This document shows, piece after piece, positions 45,600-56,751 of a stretch of DNA of 64,000 nt. Within the stretch, counting starts at the first letter, position 1, and every line of letters starts with the position of its first letter. The translations under genes were made by a program, and so were the position numbers. Under the pieces are notes generated by a model. The model made no database searches and was not told the DNA's origin. It saw only the letters and a list, made by a program, of their open reading frames with translations. Source of the stretch: Simmondsia chinensis (taxonomy: Eukaryota > Streptophyta > Magnoliopsida > Caryophyllales > Simmondsiaceae); NCBI GenBank assembly GCA_018398585.1, contig JAGTTD010000008.1, positions 7,824,501-7,888,500 on the forward strand. The letters are read 5' to 3'.

Positions 45600-46710
45600 T
45601 ACAGTTTTATTTTATTCTTTCTCTCTCCTCCTTTTTTCTCTCTCTCCCACGTGCTCTCTCCCTCTCCTCTGACTCCCCCTCTTTCTCTCTCCTGCTTGCC
45701 TTCTTCCCCAAGGCTCCCCGCCATCTTTCTCTCTCCTACCACCCTCGCCACCATGACTGGCCACCATGACCCGGTACTGCCTGACTGTTCGACCCCGGCT
45801 ACCAGCACCGGCCGACCTCGCCGGCACTACGACGGTACTACCGCCGCTCTTCCTCCTCGGCCATCTCTCTCTCCTCATACCTCCACCATCTCACTCTCTC
45901 TCCTCCCGCCTCTCTCTCACCTCTACCGCCTGACCACCACGGTTCCACTACCGCCCGGCACCACTACCGCCCTCGCCTTCTCTCTCCTCTACCAAGTACC
46001 GCCTCCCTCTCTCACCTCGGTACCTCCAACCACCTCGGCACTACTACTGCCTCCCTCTCTCACCTCGGTACCGCCGACCACCTCGGCACCACTATCGCCT
46101 CCCTCTCTCACCTCTACCGCTTGACACCCTCGCCGGTACCGACCGCCCACCCGGTACCGACCACCCCCTCTCTCTATAAATACCCCATTCTCCCTCTCTT
46201 CACACCCAAGGCACAAATAGCCCCCTTTCTCTCTCCTAACAACCCAACAATAAAACCACCTATCTCTCTCTCTCCTCTCACTCCGGTTTAACCCCAGTCA
46301 CCTTGCCGGTACAACTCCAGCCATGCGCCGGCCACCTCGCTCGTACGGCTCCGACCACCAGTGCCATTCTCCTCTCCGGCCACCTCGCCGGCCCTTTGGC
46401 TCCTGTCTCTCTCTCACGGACCATAAGGCCCTGCGTCGGCCACCTCGCCGGTACGGATTCCGGCCACCAGCTGTCAAGGCCCCTCTCCGTATACGATAAG
46501 TATTTGTTATTACTTATTTTATACTATTTACTTATCATATATTATTATTATTATACCTTTACTAACTTAAGCATCGGAGGGTTCTCCCGCGGGCAAACCC
46601 GTAGGGTCCCTCTGACGGTCTTGCTTGTTTTGCAGGGGAGCCCGGGTTAAACGCGCCAGCAGCTGCTTCCTCAAGTGAGGGTTGAGTCCCGCTCTCATCT
46701 AGAATCTAAC
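45600..46710 (+). repeat. GC/CT-rich block resembling a Ty3/gypsy LTR
   Basis: The block runs from CT-rich sequence through CGCCGG-rich sequence to a TATA box, CTCTATAAATACCCC (about 46174), a CT-rich leader, and then ACTTAAGCATCGGAGGG (about 46565) and TTGTTTTGCAGGGG (46626). The TTAAGCATCGGAG...TTTTGCAGG sequence is common at the 3' end of gypsy (Tat-type) LTRs. Borders and target duplication could not be found. The 157-codon frame (45651-46124) is Pro/Thr/Ser-rich low-complexity translation. Confidence 0.4.
46002..46110. repeat. 48-bp tandem repeat
   Basis: CCTCCCTCTCTCACCTC begins at 46002, 46050 and 46098. The first two full units continue GGTACC(T/G)CC and ACCACCTCGGCAC. The third is partial. 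Confidence 0.85.
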
Positions 46711-47201
46711 CAAAAAACACCATAAACAGTAGGGTTGGACATAACTCCAAAGAATTCAAGAAACCACTTGGAGCCTCTAAAGATTAGGAATTTTTCAATT
46801 TTAAAGGTCGTAATTTTAAATTAATAATTATTGATAATGACATGCTATAAAAGATTATTACTATATATAAAAAACTACTTAAAAATTTCATTTTGGACCC
46901 GAGAATGTCAGGATTAAAAGCTGCCTGTCTTTATGTGAGTCGAAGCTTCGTGATGCATTTACTAGCTGGCACATAAATAGCAGTGTGGTACACTGTACTG
47001 CCTAAGTAGGGTGTCTTGGTCCATTGCTGTTGTCCCTACGAACATGTTTGTGAAAGTTCCTTTTCACAATACTAATTTTAAACAACCATGATACTTATTA
47101 GGTAATATTATTATTTGGGTAATTTTTGTTAATGACACTATAATTATAAAGGCTTTTAAATTTTATGTTTAAAAATTTCTACCATTAGAAGAAATTGTTA
47201 T
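46711..47201. other. AT-rich, no gene seen
   Basis: No coding signal is visible. A worn hAT-like end sequence lies at about 46735-46800. Confidence 0.4.
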
Positions 47202-48379
47202 TGTTGAAAAATATACAAAAATAATAAGCTATTATTATACAATATCAGGATAAATAAGGAAACTTAAATTGCGTTTAAATGAGGAATTTATACTGACCAT
47301 TTAAAAAATCTAATTTTGATATGAATCACTTTTATTACTATAGTATTAAGTTTTAAGCTTTAACATATTTAAACTTATTTAAAGTAATTAGACTTAAGAT
47401 GAATAAAAACGAACCCAGGCTCGACAAGCGTGAATCTCAAGCTTTAGTGGGCAAGAGAATAATACAATTGATAACTAAACGAAGGCATGAATAAAACGAC
47501 TGTGAAAAAGGTAACAGAAGAGAAAGAATTGACCGAAGAAATTGTCATACCGTGGAGAATCAACTGCCCTAAATCGTTTATGCCACCATAAAAGTACAAT
47601 AGGATGAATGGCACTTCGACCCCAGAGTTAACATGGCATCCACTTCAGCAGTGTGCTCCCGGGAGATGGATTGGAGTACGCCCCAACTTGCTCAGTACGG
47701 ATGAAAGAAAAGAAATAGAAAGCCGTGAAGAGGAAGAAGAAATATCTGAGATTTCATATTTCAGTGTTTTCTGCGTTTCTGTATTTTTTGTATATGAAAC
47801 TAAACCCTAAGGCACGGTATTTACAGAATAAATTCCTTGAAGTTCAAGGAAAATATCATGGCAAAGAATCCTCTTCAAATAAGGAGAGTGGCGGATGTGG
47901 AAGCCTAAAATCCGGTCAATTATGGGGAAAATTAGTTAAGGAAAGAAGGGAAAAGATGTAGTCAAAATGCATGCTCGAGCTCGAGCTTGTAGCCTTTAGC
48001 CTCGAGACTAGACTATGGAGAACTCTTCAAGGTAGTACCGTTGAGGTCAAGTAAGGAGGACACCTCGAGCTCAAGCTCAACCCAACAACAAGAACTCATC
48101 ATGAGTTTATTTACGACGACTTCAATAGATACAAAGGTCGTAAAAATAAAAGTTCGGGTTAGAAAAACACAGCACCGCACAGCAATGCGCCAACCTACTC
48201 GACGGGGTTGGCGCGTGCTTGTGTGATTCACAAAACCCACTTTAGACACCACAATACTTTTCCAAGTACAATAACAAGGGTTATATAAACTGGACTCTCC
48301 TCCTCTAGGTTTTCTTTATGGGATTGGGCCAAAAACACAAGACTCCAGAATTCAAGCATATTACCCCTAAATTCCAACA
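47202..48379. repeat. Putative solo LTR with GTTAT duplication
   Basis: It starts TGTTGAAAAATATAC and ends CTAAATTCCAACA, so TGTTG/CAACA are inverted. Identical 5-mers GTTAT flank it at 47197-47201 and 48380-48384. A TATA-like TTTATATAACCC reads on the minus strand near 48280. Frames of 60-79 codons inside have no known domain. The orientation is not certain. Confidence 0.45.
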
Positions 48380-48384
48380 GTTAT

Positions 48385-49499
48385 GACAATAACACTATCC
48401 TATTTTCAAAAAGTTAAAAGGAACGTGTTACTAAAAGTTAACGGGCATTTACTACCAGGTAACATAATATCTTTAAAAACACTAAGAGGAACACATTACA
48501 TATTACAAAATAAATATGGGACAGCCACATTAATGGAGTACGAATGGTCAGTGCAAGGCTCAACACAACTTCAAGCAACCGCTTAAGGCCTCTAAATTTT
48601 AGGAGTTGTAATATATATAGTCTCAATTGTTGTATTAGTATTGTGCCACTAAAAAAATTGTTAATATATATGAAGGGCTCCATTTGTAACGTTCGCTTGA
48701 GGCCTCAAAATTGTCACGACTACCCCTGGGTGTGTGGGTGGTGCGTAGTAGTGTTCGGCTGTGCGTGGCAATGAACAATGGGCTTGAGACAAGATTGGTG
48801 TACTTGGTCAGTAGATCTAGTTATTTGGGTGCTATGAGCAAGGGTGATTCAACTGTATTTGTTGTGGTCATTGCTATTGATAAGCCTCAAAAGAGGTGGT
48901 GACGAATCTTAGCGGAAAAAAGGTCACTGCGTTAGTGCAAGTTGTGTTGATGTGGAGGAGTAGCAATGTTGACAGCAACGATGGTGCTCCAAATGTAGTA
49001 TATATGAGTTTTGGAACAAGTGGCATGGATTGTGGAATCGCTGATAAACCCTATGACAAAATCAATGGTTACTTAATAGCTAGTGTGGTGGTGGCTCGTT
49101 ATCGAGTATGGTGGTTGCTGTGCGTTTGAAGATTGGTGAGATGCTTGAGTGAATGACAACAAAGATTTCAGCCAATAGTATTGGTGGCTTAAGCAAGTAC
49201 AAACCGTTGTGGCGGTTGTGACAGTGGAGGTTATGATGGAGGGAGACAAACGACAAATAGAAAAAAGCAGAGTAGAGACCAACGAGGTTTCAAGGTTCAA
49301 GTTAGGATTTTTTTAGTGACATCTACAATGTTAGCTAGGAGAACAAAGAGACATTGTCAAATGAAACCCGAGTATAAGTAAACTAAGACTAGTGTTAGAG
49401 TGAAAGACCAAGACTAGAAAATTAAACCAATTCAAATTAAAAAACAAAAGAAGATAAGTGACGGAGGAGGTTCAAACTAGAAGTGTTCATGAATTGCAG
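48385..49499. other. No recognisable gene
   Basis: Short plus-strand frames (48383-48586, 48711-48902, 48896-49129) overlap in different frames and show no domain I know. A worn hAT-like fragment lies at about 48560-48725. Confidence 0.4.
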
Positions 49500-50560
49500 G
49501 TGATGAAGTAAAAAGTTTCAGTATTGAGAAACTTGATGGTATTTATTGTGCGTATGCAATTGCCTTTATTAGAAAAGAGGCCAAAGGATATGAATAAAGA
49601 AAAGTGGAACCAATTGGACCGACATGTTTTGGGTGTCTTTCGGCTTACCATGGTGCATAATCATGTCAACTATGAATAATGCAGTAGGTTTGATTACAAT
49701 GTTTTCAAGCATTTATGAAAAGTTGTTGGGGAATAACAAGGTAAATGTATATCTAGTGAAAATTTTCAATTTTTAAATAACAGAAGGTAATTTTGTTGAC
49801 ATTAGTAGAAATAAAGTTTGATGATAAAATTTGTGCACAAGTATTGTTAGCGTCTTTTCTAACAATTGTGAAGTCACAAAACTGATGATTAGTAATTCTA
49901 TCGGTAAAGAAAAATGGAAATACGATAACATATATGACTTTCGTCTGGGGAGGGGCAGCGATGTGGTTGCAGTGATAATCATACCTTAAATGTGAAAGCT
50001 AGAGGTAGGGGTTTTAAAATCAAGTAGGATTAGAAGTAGCATTAGGACAAGTCAAAAGGGGTGGTTTGCACATTGTGACAATCAAAATGCATAAAATGAA
50101 ATTGAAGAATCTTAAAAATTTTAAACCCTGATTTAGTTGACATTGGGACTGAGGGTATACATGATGCCTTAGATCTTACTATATATTCTCCATCAGACGA
50201 TTGGATTTTATTTGTCAGTAGCCTCATTTCATTCTACATCGTGCAGGGACGAGGTATAAAATTATATGGTTGGGGATCACAACAAAATGTATTCGACGAA
50301 AAAACAAAATGGAAGTTTTCAGTCTGGAAGATGAGGATGGTTTGGGCTTCACTTGATGTGATATATATGTTCCCAATGTGAATAAATTTTTGACATAAGT
50401 GGGACAACTTGATAATAGTGATTCTTCTATCAAGTTCTTGTGTGGTGAGTGGAGAATCCTAATGAGAAAGTTAGTGAGAACCTGTGGTCTGAAGTTGAGC
50501 GCACTATTTCTAATGTGAAAATCAGTTGATGTTTCCTTCAAGAATCTTGTCCTCTGAATC
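49500..50560 (+). pseudogene. copia Gag-protease relic (another Tnt1-related family)
   Basis: In shifting plus frames it reads KLDGIYCAYA, EKRPKDMNKEKWNQLDRHVLG (about 49575-49630), IYEKLLGNNKVNVYLVK, IKFDDKICAQVLLASF and SIGKEKWKYDNIYDFRL. A basic ARGRGF tract and a protease-like ISFHTVQ then NYMVGDHNKMYSTKKQ (50250-50330) follow, and GQLD near 50410. The order matches Gag and protease of a widespread plant copia family. It ends near 50550 and no reverse transcriptase follows. At least six frame changes are needed, so it is old. Confidence 0.65.
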
Positions 50561-51268
50561 TTTTTTCTTGGATTGGAAGTGCAATGCAAAGCGGAAGGAT
50601 TATTTTTATCACAACTTGAGTATATTATTGGTATCCTACTTCTGACATGCATTAAGGAGCTAAGCTTGTCACTACTGCCGCGAAAACCTCCTTTCATCTC
50701 TATCATTAAGTGTATGGATGATACTACTTTATACCGAAGTGTTGATGGGCATTGCCTAGAACAACACAAAACAAAAAGAATATTTCAAAAAGTGAAATTT
50801 TTTAGAAAATATTTACCAAACTAAAATCCATATTTTTCTTACAGTGTTAGTCGCTTCTAGATATTCTTTCATAAATATTACATAATGATCAAAAACATAA
50901 ATTATGTGTTTGATTTAATCTAAAAATATAGTAAATGTTTAAATTTAATTTATATTTTACAAATACTAAAATTTTTAATTAAAAAACTAAAATATGCATG
51001 CATGTACATATGCATAAAAACACGTTTACATACTGTTAGCGGCTAATGTTGTAAGAATATTTAAGAAAATTATGAAAATTTTTAATTGGGCTCACTGGAA
51101 AAAAAAAAAAAAAAGGCATAATTTATATGTTTATAACATAGCAATGCAACACATTAACAAAAACATTAAAATTGGCATTCATATAATACTACCTAATTTA
51201 CAAGTATATTATGTCATTAACGAAGTTGAACAAAGCACAGTTATGTTTTGGGCCTTTAACGTGAGCTT
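50561..51268. other. No gene seen
   Basis: AT-rich, with a poly-A tract at 51100-51115. An 83-codon frame at 50573-50824 has no recognisable domain. Confidence 0.4.
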
Positions 51269-51472
51269 CTAAAACAATCGTTTTACTTTTACTTTTCTTC
51301 CTTTCTCATACATGATACCCCACCATTTGGAAAGGTAATGACCATCAATACTTGCTGTCTCATTTGATTTCTTCTTAAATGTTATCTTCGTGTATCTTTG
51401 TAATAATTCAAGCACTTCTCTTTGCAATATAGCTTTCTGGTCAACTCTTATTATTGCATATATGAACTCAAT
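51269..51472 (-). pseudogene. Unidentified 67-codon open segment
   Basis: The minus strand is open for 67 codons ending at a TAG: it contains IRVDQKAILQREVLELLQRY, TKITFKKKSNETASIDGHYL and SKWWGIMYEKGRKVKVKR. There is no ATG at its start, so it could be a terminal exon or a fragment. The composition (Lys/Glu-rich with a WW pair) looks protein-like, but I do not recognise the family. Flanks are AT-rich with no partner exon seen. Confidence 0.3.
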
Positions 51473-51947
51473 TTACAAAATTTTTTCACAACACCTTAAT
51501 ATATAATGGGCAAAAACAATACCACCAAGTCATAATTCATCTACTAAATGAATGGGTAATCACCATTATGTCAAAGAATGCCGACCAACAAAATATTTCA
51601 AGTTGATACAATATCTCTTTAATCTAATTTAGGAAGTGATTAAGCTTTTTAGGCTTTACACCTTCACTACATACACCTCTAGAAAAAGCTGCCAATATAA
51701 TCCATGGGAGTGCAATGGGCTTGCATAATGACTTTCTAACTACTACTGGGTGCAGGTTCTACAAGATTACTGGAGCATCATGACTTTTATAGTGTGAAAT
51801 CTTTCACTCACCTTGCTTGTTGCTTGCTGCTAGCGTGGTGTATTGCTGCTTCACATTGCTCCATTGTGCTTTGTGCTTTGCTGCTTAGTACTTATTACTA
51901 CTTTATTTTATATATGTCCCATTTGTTTCTATACTTTTTAGATTTGG

Positions 51948-52076
51948 GGTCCTCGGACACAGCCTTCCTTTAGGGTAGCACCTCGAAGGGGTAAGACTGC
52001 GTACAACCCCCCCCCCCCCCCCGACCTTGCATTGTCGGGAGCTCATGTGGTATTGGATTTATTGTTTCTATTTTAA
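51948..52076 (+). mobile_element. SINE-like copy with expanded C-run
   Basis: GGGGTCCTCGGACACAGCC, GGTAGCACCTCGAAGGGGTA, CTGCGTACAACCCC (a run of about 17 C), CATTGTCGGGAGCTC and a T-rich end match the copy at 12949-13070. The poly-C run is a local expansion. Confidence 0.5.
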
Positions 52077-53562
52077 ATGTTCCGCTCATCAAGTTGAACA
52101 CATCATCGTACGTCTGATCCATAAACATATGGCAACTTTGCATATTTAATCGCATAATAGAATCATCTTTCGCATCTTTATTCATTGAGAAGCATGCCAT
52201 TGAACTTAACATGTCAACCATCAAAACTTATCTTCAGTTGCAACTCACATTGTATTCTCCATCCCTTTGAGGTTAAAATGAGCCTTTAGATGATCCTCCC
52301 TCTTACCTAGAATATCTGACAAGGTTCCAGACACACTTTACATACACCCACGCTAATAAGCCAAACAAATTTCATACTCTTCCATTTCAATAGACAAGTT
52401 TATCCAACAACAACCCAAAAAAAAAAAAAAAAAGATAAGTCTTTCACACCAAATCAATAAATGATTGTTAAATCGGGGTAATTGGTAAAAATATATTAAA
52501 AATTGTATAGACCTAATGTGACCATGTTATTTAATAGACTATACAATAATTTATACAGCCAATGCCTACCTTCACAACCAACCAAATTATCCCAAAAGCA
52601 ACTTCATAGAGTTCAAGCATGTTATGTTGAACAAAGACAAAATTTGAATCCGAGACCTCTTGTTCTAGGACCTCAATGTCATTAATTATACCAAGGCCAC
52701 ATCAAAGAAGTAGTCATAAACCCAACAAAGGAAAAATTCATATGCATCAAGTGCGATCCCAATTTACACCAACAACCATTTTTCAACCCTGTAGTTGCAA
52801 CCAGCAGCAATCGATACAAAGGGCAAAGAATCCTAAGTTTTCAAAACTTCATAAATTATAATGTCAATCAAAAATGAGTTAAAGGTTACCTCTGAAGTTT
52901 GAATCAAAATAGAAAAGAACCAAACTAACAAAATACTAACTTCAAAAAAACCTACTTAAGAAACAATACATTGATAAGGTTTAACATATTCAACTCCCAC
53001 CTCAAAAGCTATGTCACTACCAACATTAGCATCAAATGTAATCACACAATGCCCATAGCAAGAGCAATGTCATAATTTATGTGTCTATAAACTAGTAAAC
53101 CCTCACAAAAAATAATCGACATTCAAAAGGCAATGCCATTCAAACTAATGCTCAATTTGGGTCATTTACCTTAGAAAATCTCAAGTCAGGTTAATAAGCA
53201 AGGGGGGGAAGATGTCAGTGAGCAGCAATAAAGACGACAGCAAATGACTGAGCGAGGGCGTGGCTAAGTGAGCTTGAGGACCATGACGAGAGACGAAGAG
53301 AGAGAGAGAGAGAGTAGCAAGAGCGTGGATTTAGGGTGTTTTAAAGGGAGATGGTGCAAGAGACGACAAGAGAGACAGGAGAGGCAAGAGACGATGACAA
53401 TGAAAAATGATGACGAGAGAGGCAAGGTGGGAGAGAGACAGCGAGGATGAGATGCCAAAGAAAGATGAGAAAGAAGAGATTACCAAGTACGATTCTAGTA
53501 AACAAGGCAAATATCGATTTGAGTATCAAGTTGAATATTGATTCGAGTATGGGGTCGAGTAT
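52077..53562. other. No recognisable gene; GA microsatellite
   Basis: No supported coding region is present. A (GA)n run lies at about 53287-53306, in a GA-rich stretch (53265-53480) that gives long but low-complexity frames on both strands. Confidence 0.4.
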
Positions 53563-53567
53563 TAAAC

Positions 53568-54167
53568 TGATGCAGCTGCCATCTAGAGATTGGCGGGTGA
53601 GGGCTAACGGGAAGACAACGCCATGGATAGAGGTCCAGCAGGGAAGGAGAATAGGGTTGAAGCTGCTTCGCATCCGTGAGTGGCGCATAGCTTGGCAGGA
53701 CGCATTATTGGCGGAACCATTGACACGAGTTGACAAAGAATGCGGCTGGTAGTTAGTCTTTAGATAGAGTTTGATTAGGATTAGGATTAGTTCTAAAATT
53801 CAGATTTAAAGCTTTTATTTATTTTTCTTTATTTTAAGAGGAGCACACGGATTGCGGTCTCAGCCGTTGGATCTAGCACACGAATTGCAATATCAGCTGT
53901 TGGTTCTAATTAGGAATTAATTTAAATTTTAAATTAATTAGAGTTAAACTAGGAAAACCCCTCTATTTAAAGAGGAGGATAGTTAGGGTTTTAGTTAGCC
54001 AATTTTAGAATCAATTTTATGAGTTATTTGTTTATTTTATTCTCAAGAGTGAGAATGAGAGTCGAATTTATCTTTCCCCTGTAATTTTTATTAGAGTTTA
54101 ATAAAATTAAAGGGAAGGCCGTCGTTTCCTTTCCGTCCCCCTATTCTTCCACTGCCGCGCTGCATCA
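53568..54167 (+). repeat. 5' LTR of the gypsy-related element
   Basis: It runs TGATGCAGCTGCCATC to GCTGCATCA. A promoter-like CTATTTAAAGAGG is at about 53972 and CTTTCCCCTGTAATTTTTATT with AATAAAATTAAAGGG lies near the end. It is about 90% like the 3' copy by eye. Confidence 0.9.
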
Positions 54168-54169
54168 GT

Positions 54170-54181
54170 TGGTATCAGAGC
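54170..54181 (+). promoter_or_regulatory. Primer-binding site of the gypsy-related element
   Basis: TGGTATCAGAGC, 2 nt after the LTR end; a perfect match to the initiator tRNA-Met complement. Confidence 0.85.
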
Positions 54182-54197
54182 TCAGAACGTTTCTGAG

Positions 54198-54640
54198 ATG
54201 GCATCAATTCATCAAAGGTACGCTACTATCGAGGAAGTTTTTGATCAAGACCGAATTATGCAAAACGAACGGAGATTAGTCGAGTTCGAGGAGAGACTTA
54301 GGCGAATCGAGCGTTGCTCGATTCAATTGGAGGAAAATCCTGACTTAAAGCCAGGAACCCAGCCCCAACGCCCATTAACACCGGGTGAAAAAAAAAAAGG
54401 TGAAGGGCAAGATCAAGAATCCTGCATCGGTTGTTGATCTACCGGACCCTGATTCGAGGCAACATCGACTCTGTATCGGTGCCGCCAACATTGAAAAATG
54501 AGAGAGGCATCGCCCTCCTTGAAGAAAATTCAGAGTTTGAGGAAGTTGGCGTCATTGTGTTGGAAGAAATTCAAGACGCACTACCTTCCCTTGGCGAGGA
54601 CGAATTACTGGGTTCGAAGGTCGCTTGCTATTAGTCAGGT
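54198..54640 (+). pseudogene. gag-like N-terminal protein
   Basis: It opens at the first ATG after the PBS with MASIHQRYATIEEVFDQDRI, then RRLVEFEERLRRIERCSIQL and LKPGTQPQRPLTPGE. A short A-run (54388-54396) shifts the frame to one reading DLPDPDSRQHRLCIGAANIE. The start is a coiled-coil-like, charged segment. The related copy at 63490-63900 keeps DLSDPESRQHWFFIGTAKIE. There is no CCHC knuckle. The role as Gag is inferred from position only. Confidence 0.6.
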
Positions 54641-54689
54641 GAGCTGGCTTCACGCCTAAAGAAGCAGAAAGAGAAGATTGGAGGCGCCA

Positions 54690-55190
54690 TGACATCTTCC
54701 AGACCACTTGTACCATTGGCGGCAGGGTATGCTGTATAGTCATTGATTCGGAAAGTTGTGAGAACGCCATCTCCGAAGAAGCCATTTAGAAGCTAGGGTT
54801 GAAGACGGAGGAACATTCGAACCCTTACACGGTGTCTTGGCTCAAGAAACACGATCAAGTAACTATATCAAGACGTCGCTTGGTCAATTTCTCAATTGGG
54901 GACACATATCGGGAAGCGGTTTGGTGTGATGTTGTTACGATGGACGCTTGTCACTTGCTATTGGGACGTTCGTGGCAATATGATAAGAGCGTCGCCCATG
55001 ACGGAAGAAAGAACACATATGGCTTCGTCTTTGAGGGGATAAAGATCATCTTGATGCCCAAGAAGGTCGAGGCGCCATGTGTGTCAAGGAACAAAGAACC
55101 GGAGCCAGAAGAAAAGGATGTGAGCACCAATGTAGTTGGCGAGGCCATGTTACCCATGGAGAACCTATCTTTGATGAGGCACCACAATTA
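54690..55190 (+). pseudogene. gypsy-type aspartic protease domain
   Basis: It reads TTCTIGGRVCCIVIDSESCENAISEEAI (shown here as two parts: a beta-hairpin lead then the VIDSESCEN active-site region), a stop at 54787, then KLGLKTEEHSNPYTVSWLKK, VNFSIGDTYREAVWCDVV and MDACHLLLGRSWQYDKSVAHDG. This is the pepsin-like fold found upstream of reverse transcriptase in plant gypsy elements, where HLLLGRPWQ is a hallmark. The usual active-site GG/SG is SE here, so activity is doubtful. Confidence 0.75.
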
Positions 55191-55739
55191 GACCTATCTT
55201 CTCCACCCATATTGATGAGCCCATGTATGATGAGTGCATCTTTGACGAGGAGGAGGAATCGGATGAGATAGGGAGTCAATTGCGGAAGAATTATCCAGAG
55301 GTGTCGGCGTCTTACGTACTGCCAACAATGGGCATAGAGACTAATGTGGGGCAAGAGTACATCAAGCGCCTAATGTGGATGTTACTTGTGATGATCTACA
55401 TCCGGTCGAAACCGAAAGGCGGGTCGGCTATACTAACGCCGACCAATGGTGGGACTTAGCGGGACTACGGTAATAGCGAAACAACACAGATGAAAGAAGT
55501 TAAAGAATTACCAGGAGCTGTGACAGTGGTAAGAACAAGGCCATAATGGCAGTGTCAAGTACCGAGAAGAGGGTTACCGGATCTGCTCCATCACCGAATA
55601 GAGTTAACGCCACCTTTACCACCTAAACAAGACGAGCCATGGAGAGGATATACTGACTACAGGTCCACCATCGAGATCAGCATGTACTGTGAGGCTCCTT
55701 CATCTTTGGCGAGTGTCCTAACTATGGCAAGAAGGATCC

Positions 55740-56146
55740 CAATGACTTTGTGGCAAATTCGAGGGTGAATTCTCTCCAACCGAGAGAGGATGATGCAGCC
55801 CCGCCTCCTTTGGCGTATAGCTTGGAGGCAACAAGGATTGTCAGGTAAGCACGTGCATTGGGATTCAAAAGGCTTGGCGGAAGGAGCCAGGAGGCTTTAC
55901 TTAGTGAAGGCAACCCCTAAGATCTGTCAGCAAATCCGAGGGCGAATTCTCTCCAATCGAGAGAGGATGATGCAGCCCTGCCTTTGGCGGATAGCTTGGC
56001 GGCTCAGTCACTGGAGGAAGCGGAGCATGACAAGAAGGCATATGGACTGGAGCGCGTAAAGATTGGCGGCTGGAATAAGAGGATCTACATTGCGAGAAAG
56101 ACCATTTGCCGAATTCGAGGACGAATTCTCTCCAAGTCGGAGAGAA
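55740..56146 (+). repeat. Repeated polypurine/LTR-start junctions upstream of the 3' LTR
   Basis: The phrase CGAGGGTGAATTCTCTCCAA, then CGAGAGAGGATGATGCAGCC, occurs at about 55763 and 55930. A third form at 56115 is the true junction (CGGAGAGAATGATGTAGCC). Each false junction is followed by CGCC..TTTGGCG(T/G)ATAGCTTGG, similar to LTR sequence. The spacing is about 165-185 bp. Confidence 0.75.
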
Positions 56147-56746
56147 TGATGTAGCCGCCATCTAGAGATTGGCGGGTGAGAGCTAACGGGAAGACAATGC
56201 CATGGATAGAGGTCCAGCAGGGGAGGAGATTCGGGTTCAAGCTGCTTCGCATCAGTGAGTGGCGCATAGCTTGGCGGGACGCATGGTTGGCAGAACCATT
56301 GACGCGGGTTGACAAAGAATGTGGCTGGTAGTTAGTCTTTAGATAGAGTTTGATTAGGCTAAGGATTAGTTTTAAAATTGAGATTTAAACCTTTTATTTG
56401 TTTTTCTTTATTTTAAGAGGAGCACATAGATTGCGATCTCAGCCATTGGATCTATCACATGGATTGCAATCTCAGCCGTTGGTTCTAATTAAGAATTAAT
56501 TAAAATTTTAAATTAATTACAGTTAAACTAGGAAAACCCCTTTATTTAAAGAGGATGATAGTTAGGGTTTTAGTTAGCCAATTTTAGAATCAATTTTATG
56601 AGTTATTTATTCATTCTATTCTCAAGAGTGAGAATGAGAGTCCAATTTATCTTTCCCCTGTAATTTTTATTAGAGTTTAATAAAATTAAAGGGAAGGTCG
56701 TCGTTTCCTTCCTGTCCTCCTAATCTTCCGCTGCCGTGCTGCATCA
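56147..56746 (+). repeat. 3' LTR of the gypsy-related element
   Basis: It is a 600-bp partner of 53568-54167, from TGATGTAGCCGCCATC to GTGCTGCATCA, followed by the TAAAC duplication. Confidence 0.9.
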
Positions 56747-56751
56747 TAAAC

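Larger units (their letters stand above)
53568..56746 (+). mobile_element. Gypsy-related LTR element with gag-like ORF and protease only (3.2 kb)
   Basis: It has two 600-bp LTRs (53568-54167 and 56147-56746), a PBS at 54170 and a perfect 5-bp duplication TAAAC (53563-53567 and 56747-56751). The interior of just under 2 kb carries a gag-like start and a gypsy-type aspartic protease but no reverse transcriptase, RNase H or integrase. It is therefore non-autonomous, of the kind described as TR-GAG or deleted derivatives. A second member starts at 62877. LTR ends are inverted: TGATGCAGC and GCTGCATCA. Confidence 0.9.

Noticed and set aside
45651..46124. 157-codon Pro/Ser/Thr-rich ORF
   Set aside because: It lies in CT-rich and CCGG-rich LTR-like sequence with tandem 48-bp units, and several frames are open.
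50224..50769. 181-codon minus-strand ORF
   Set aside because: The plus strand here reads as copia protease, so most of this frame is its antisense shadow; no domain of its own is visible.
53268..53450. Arg/Glu-rich ORFs over the GA repeat
   Set aside because: Microsatellite and GA-rich translation, open on both strands.
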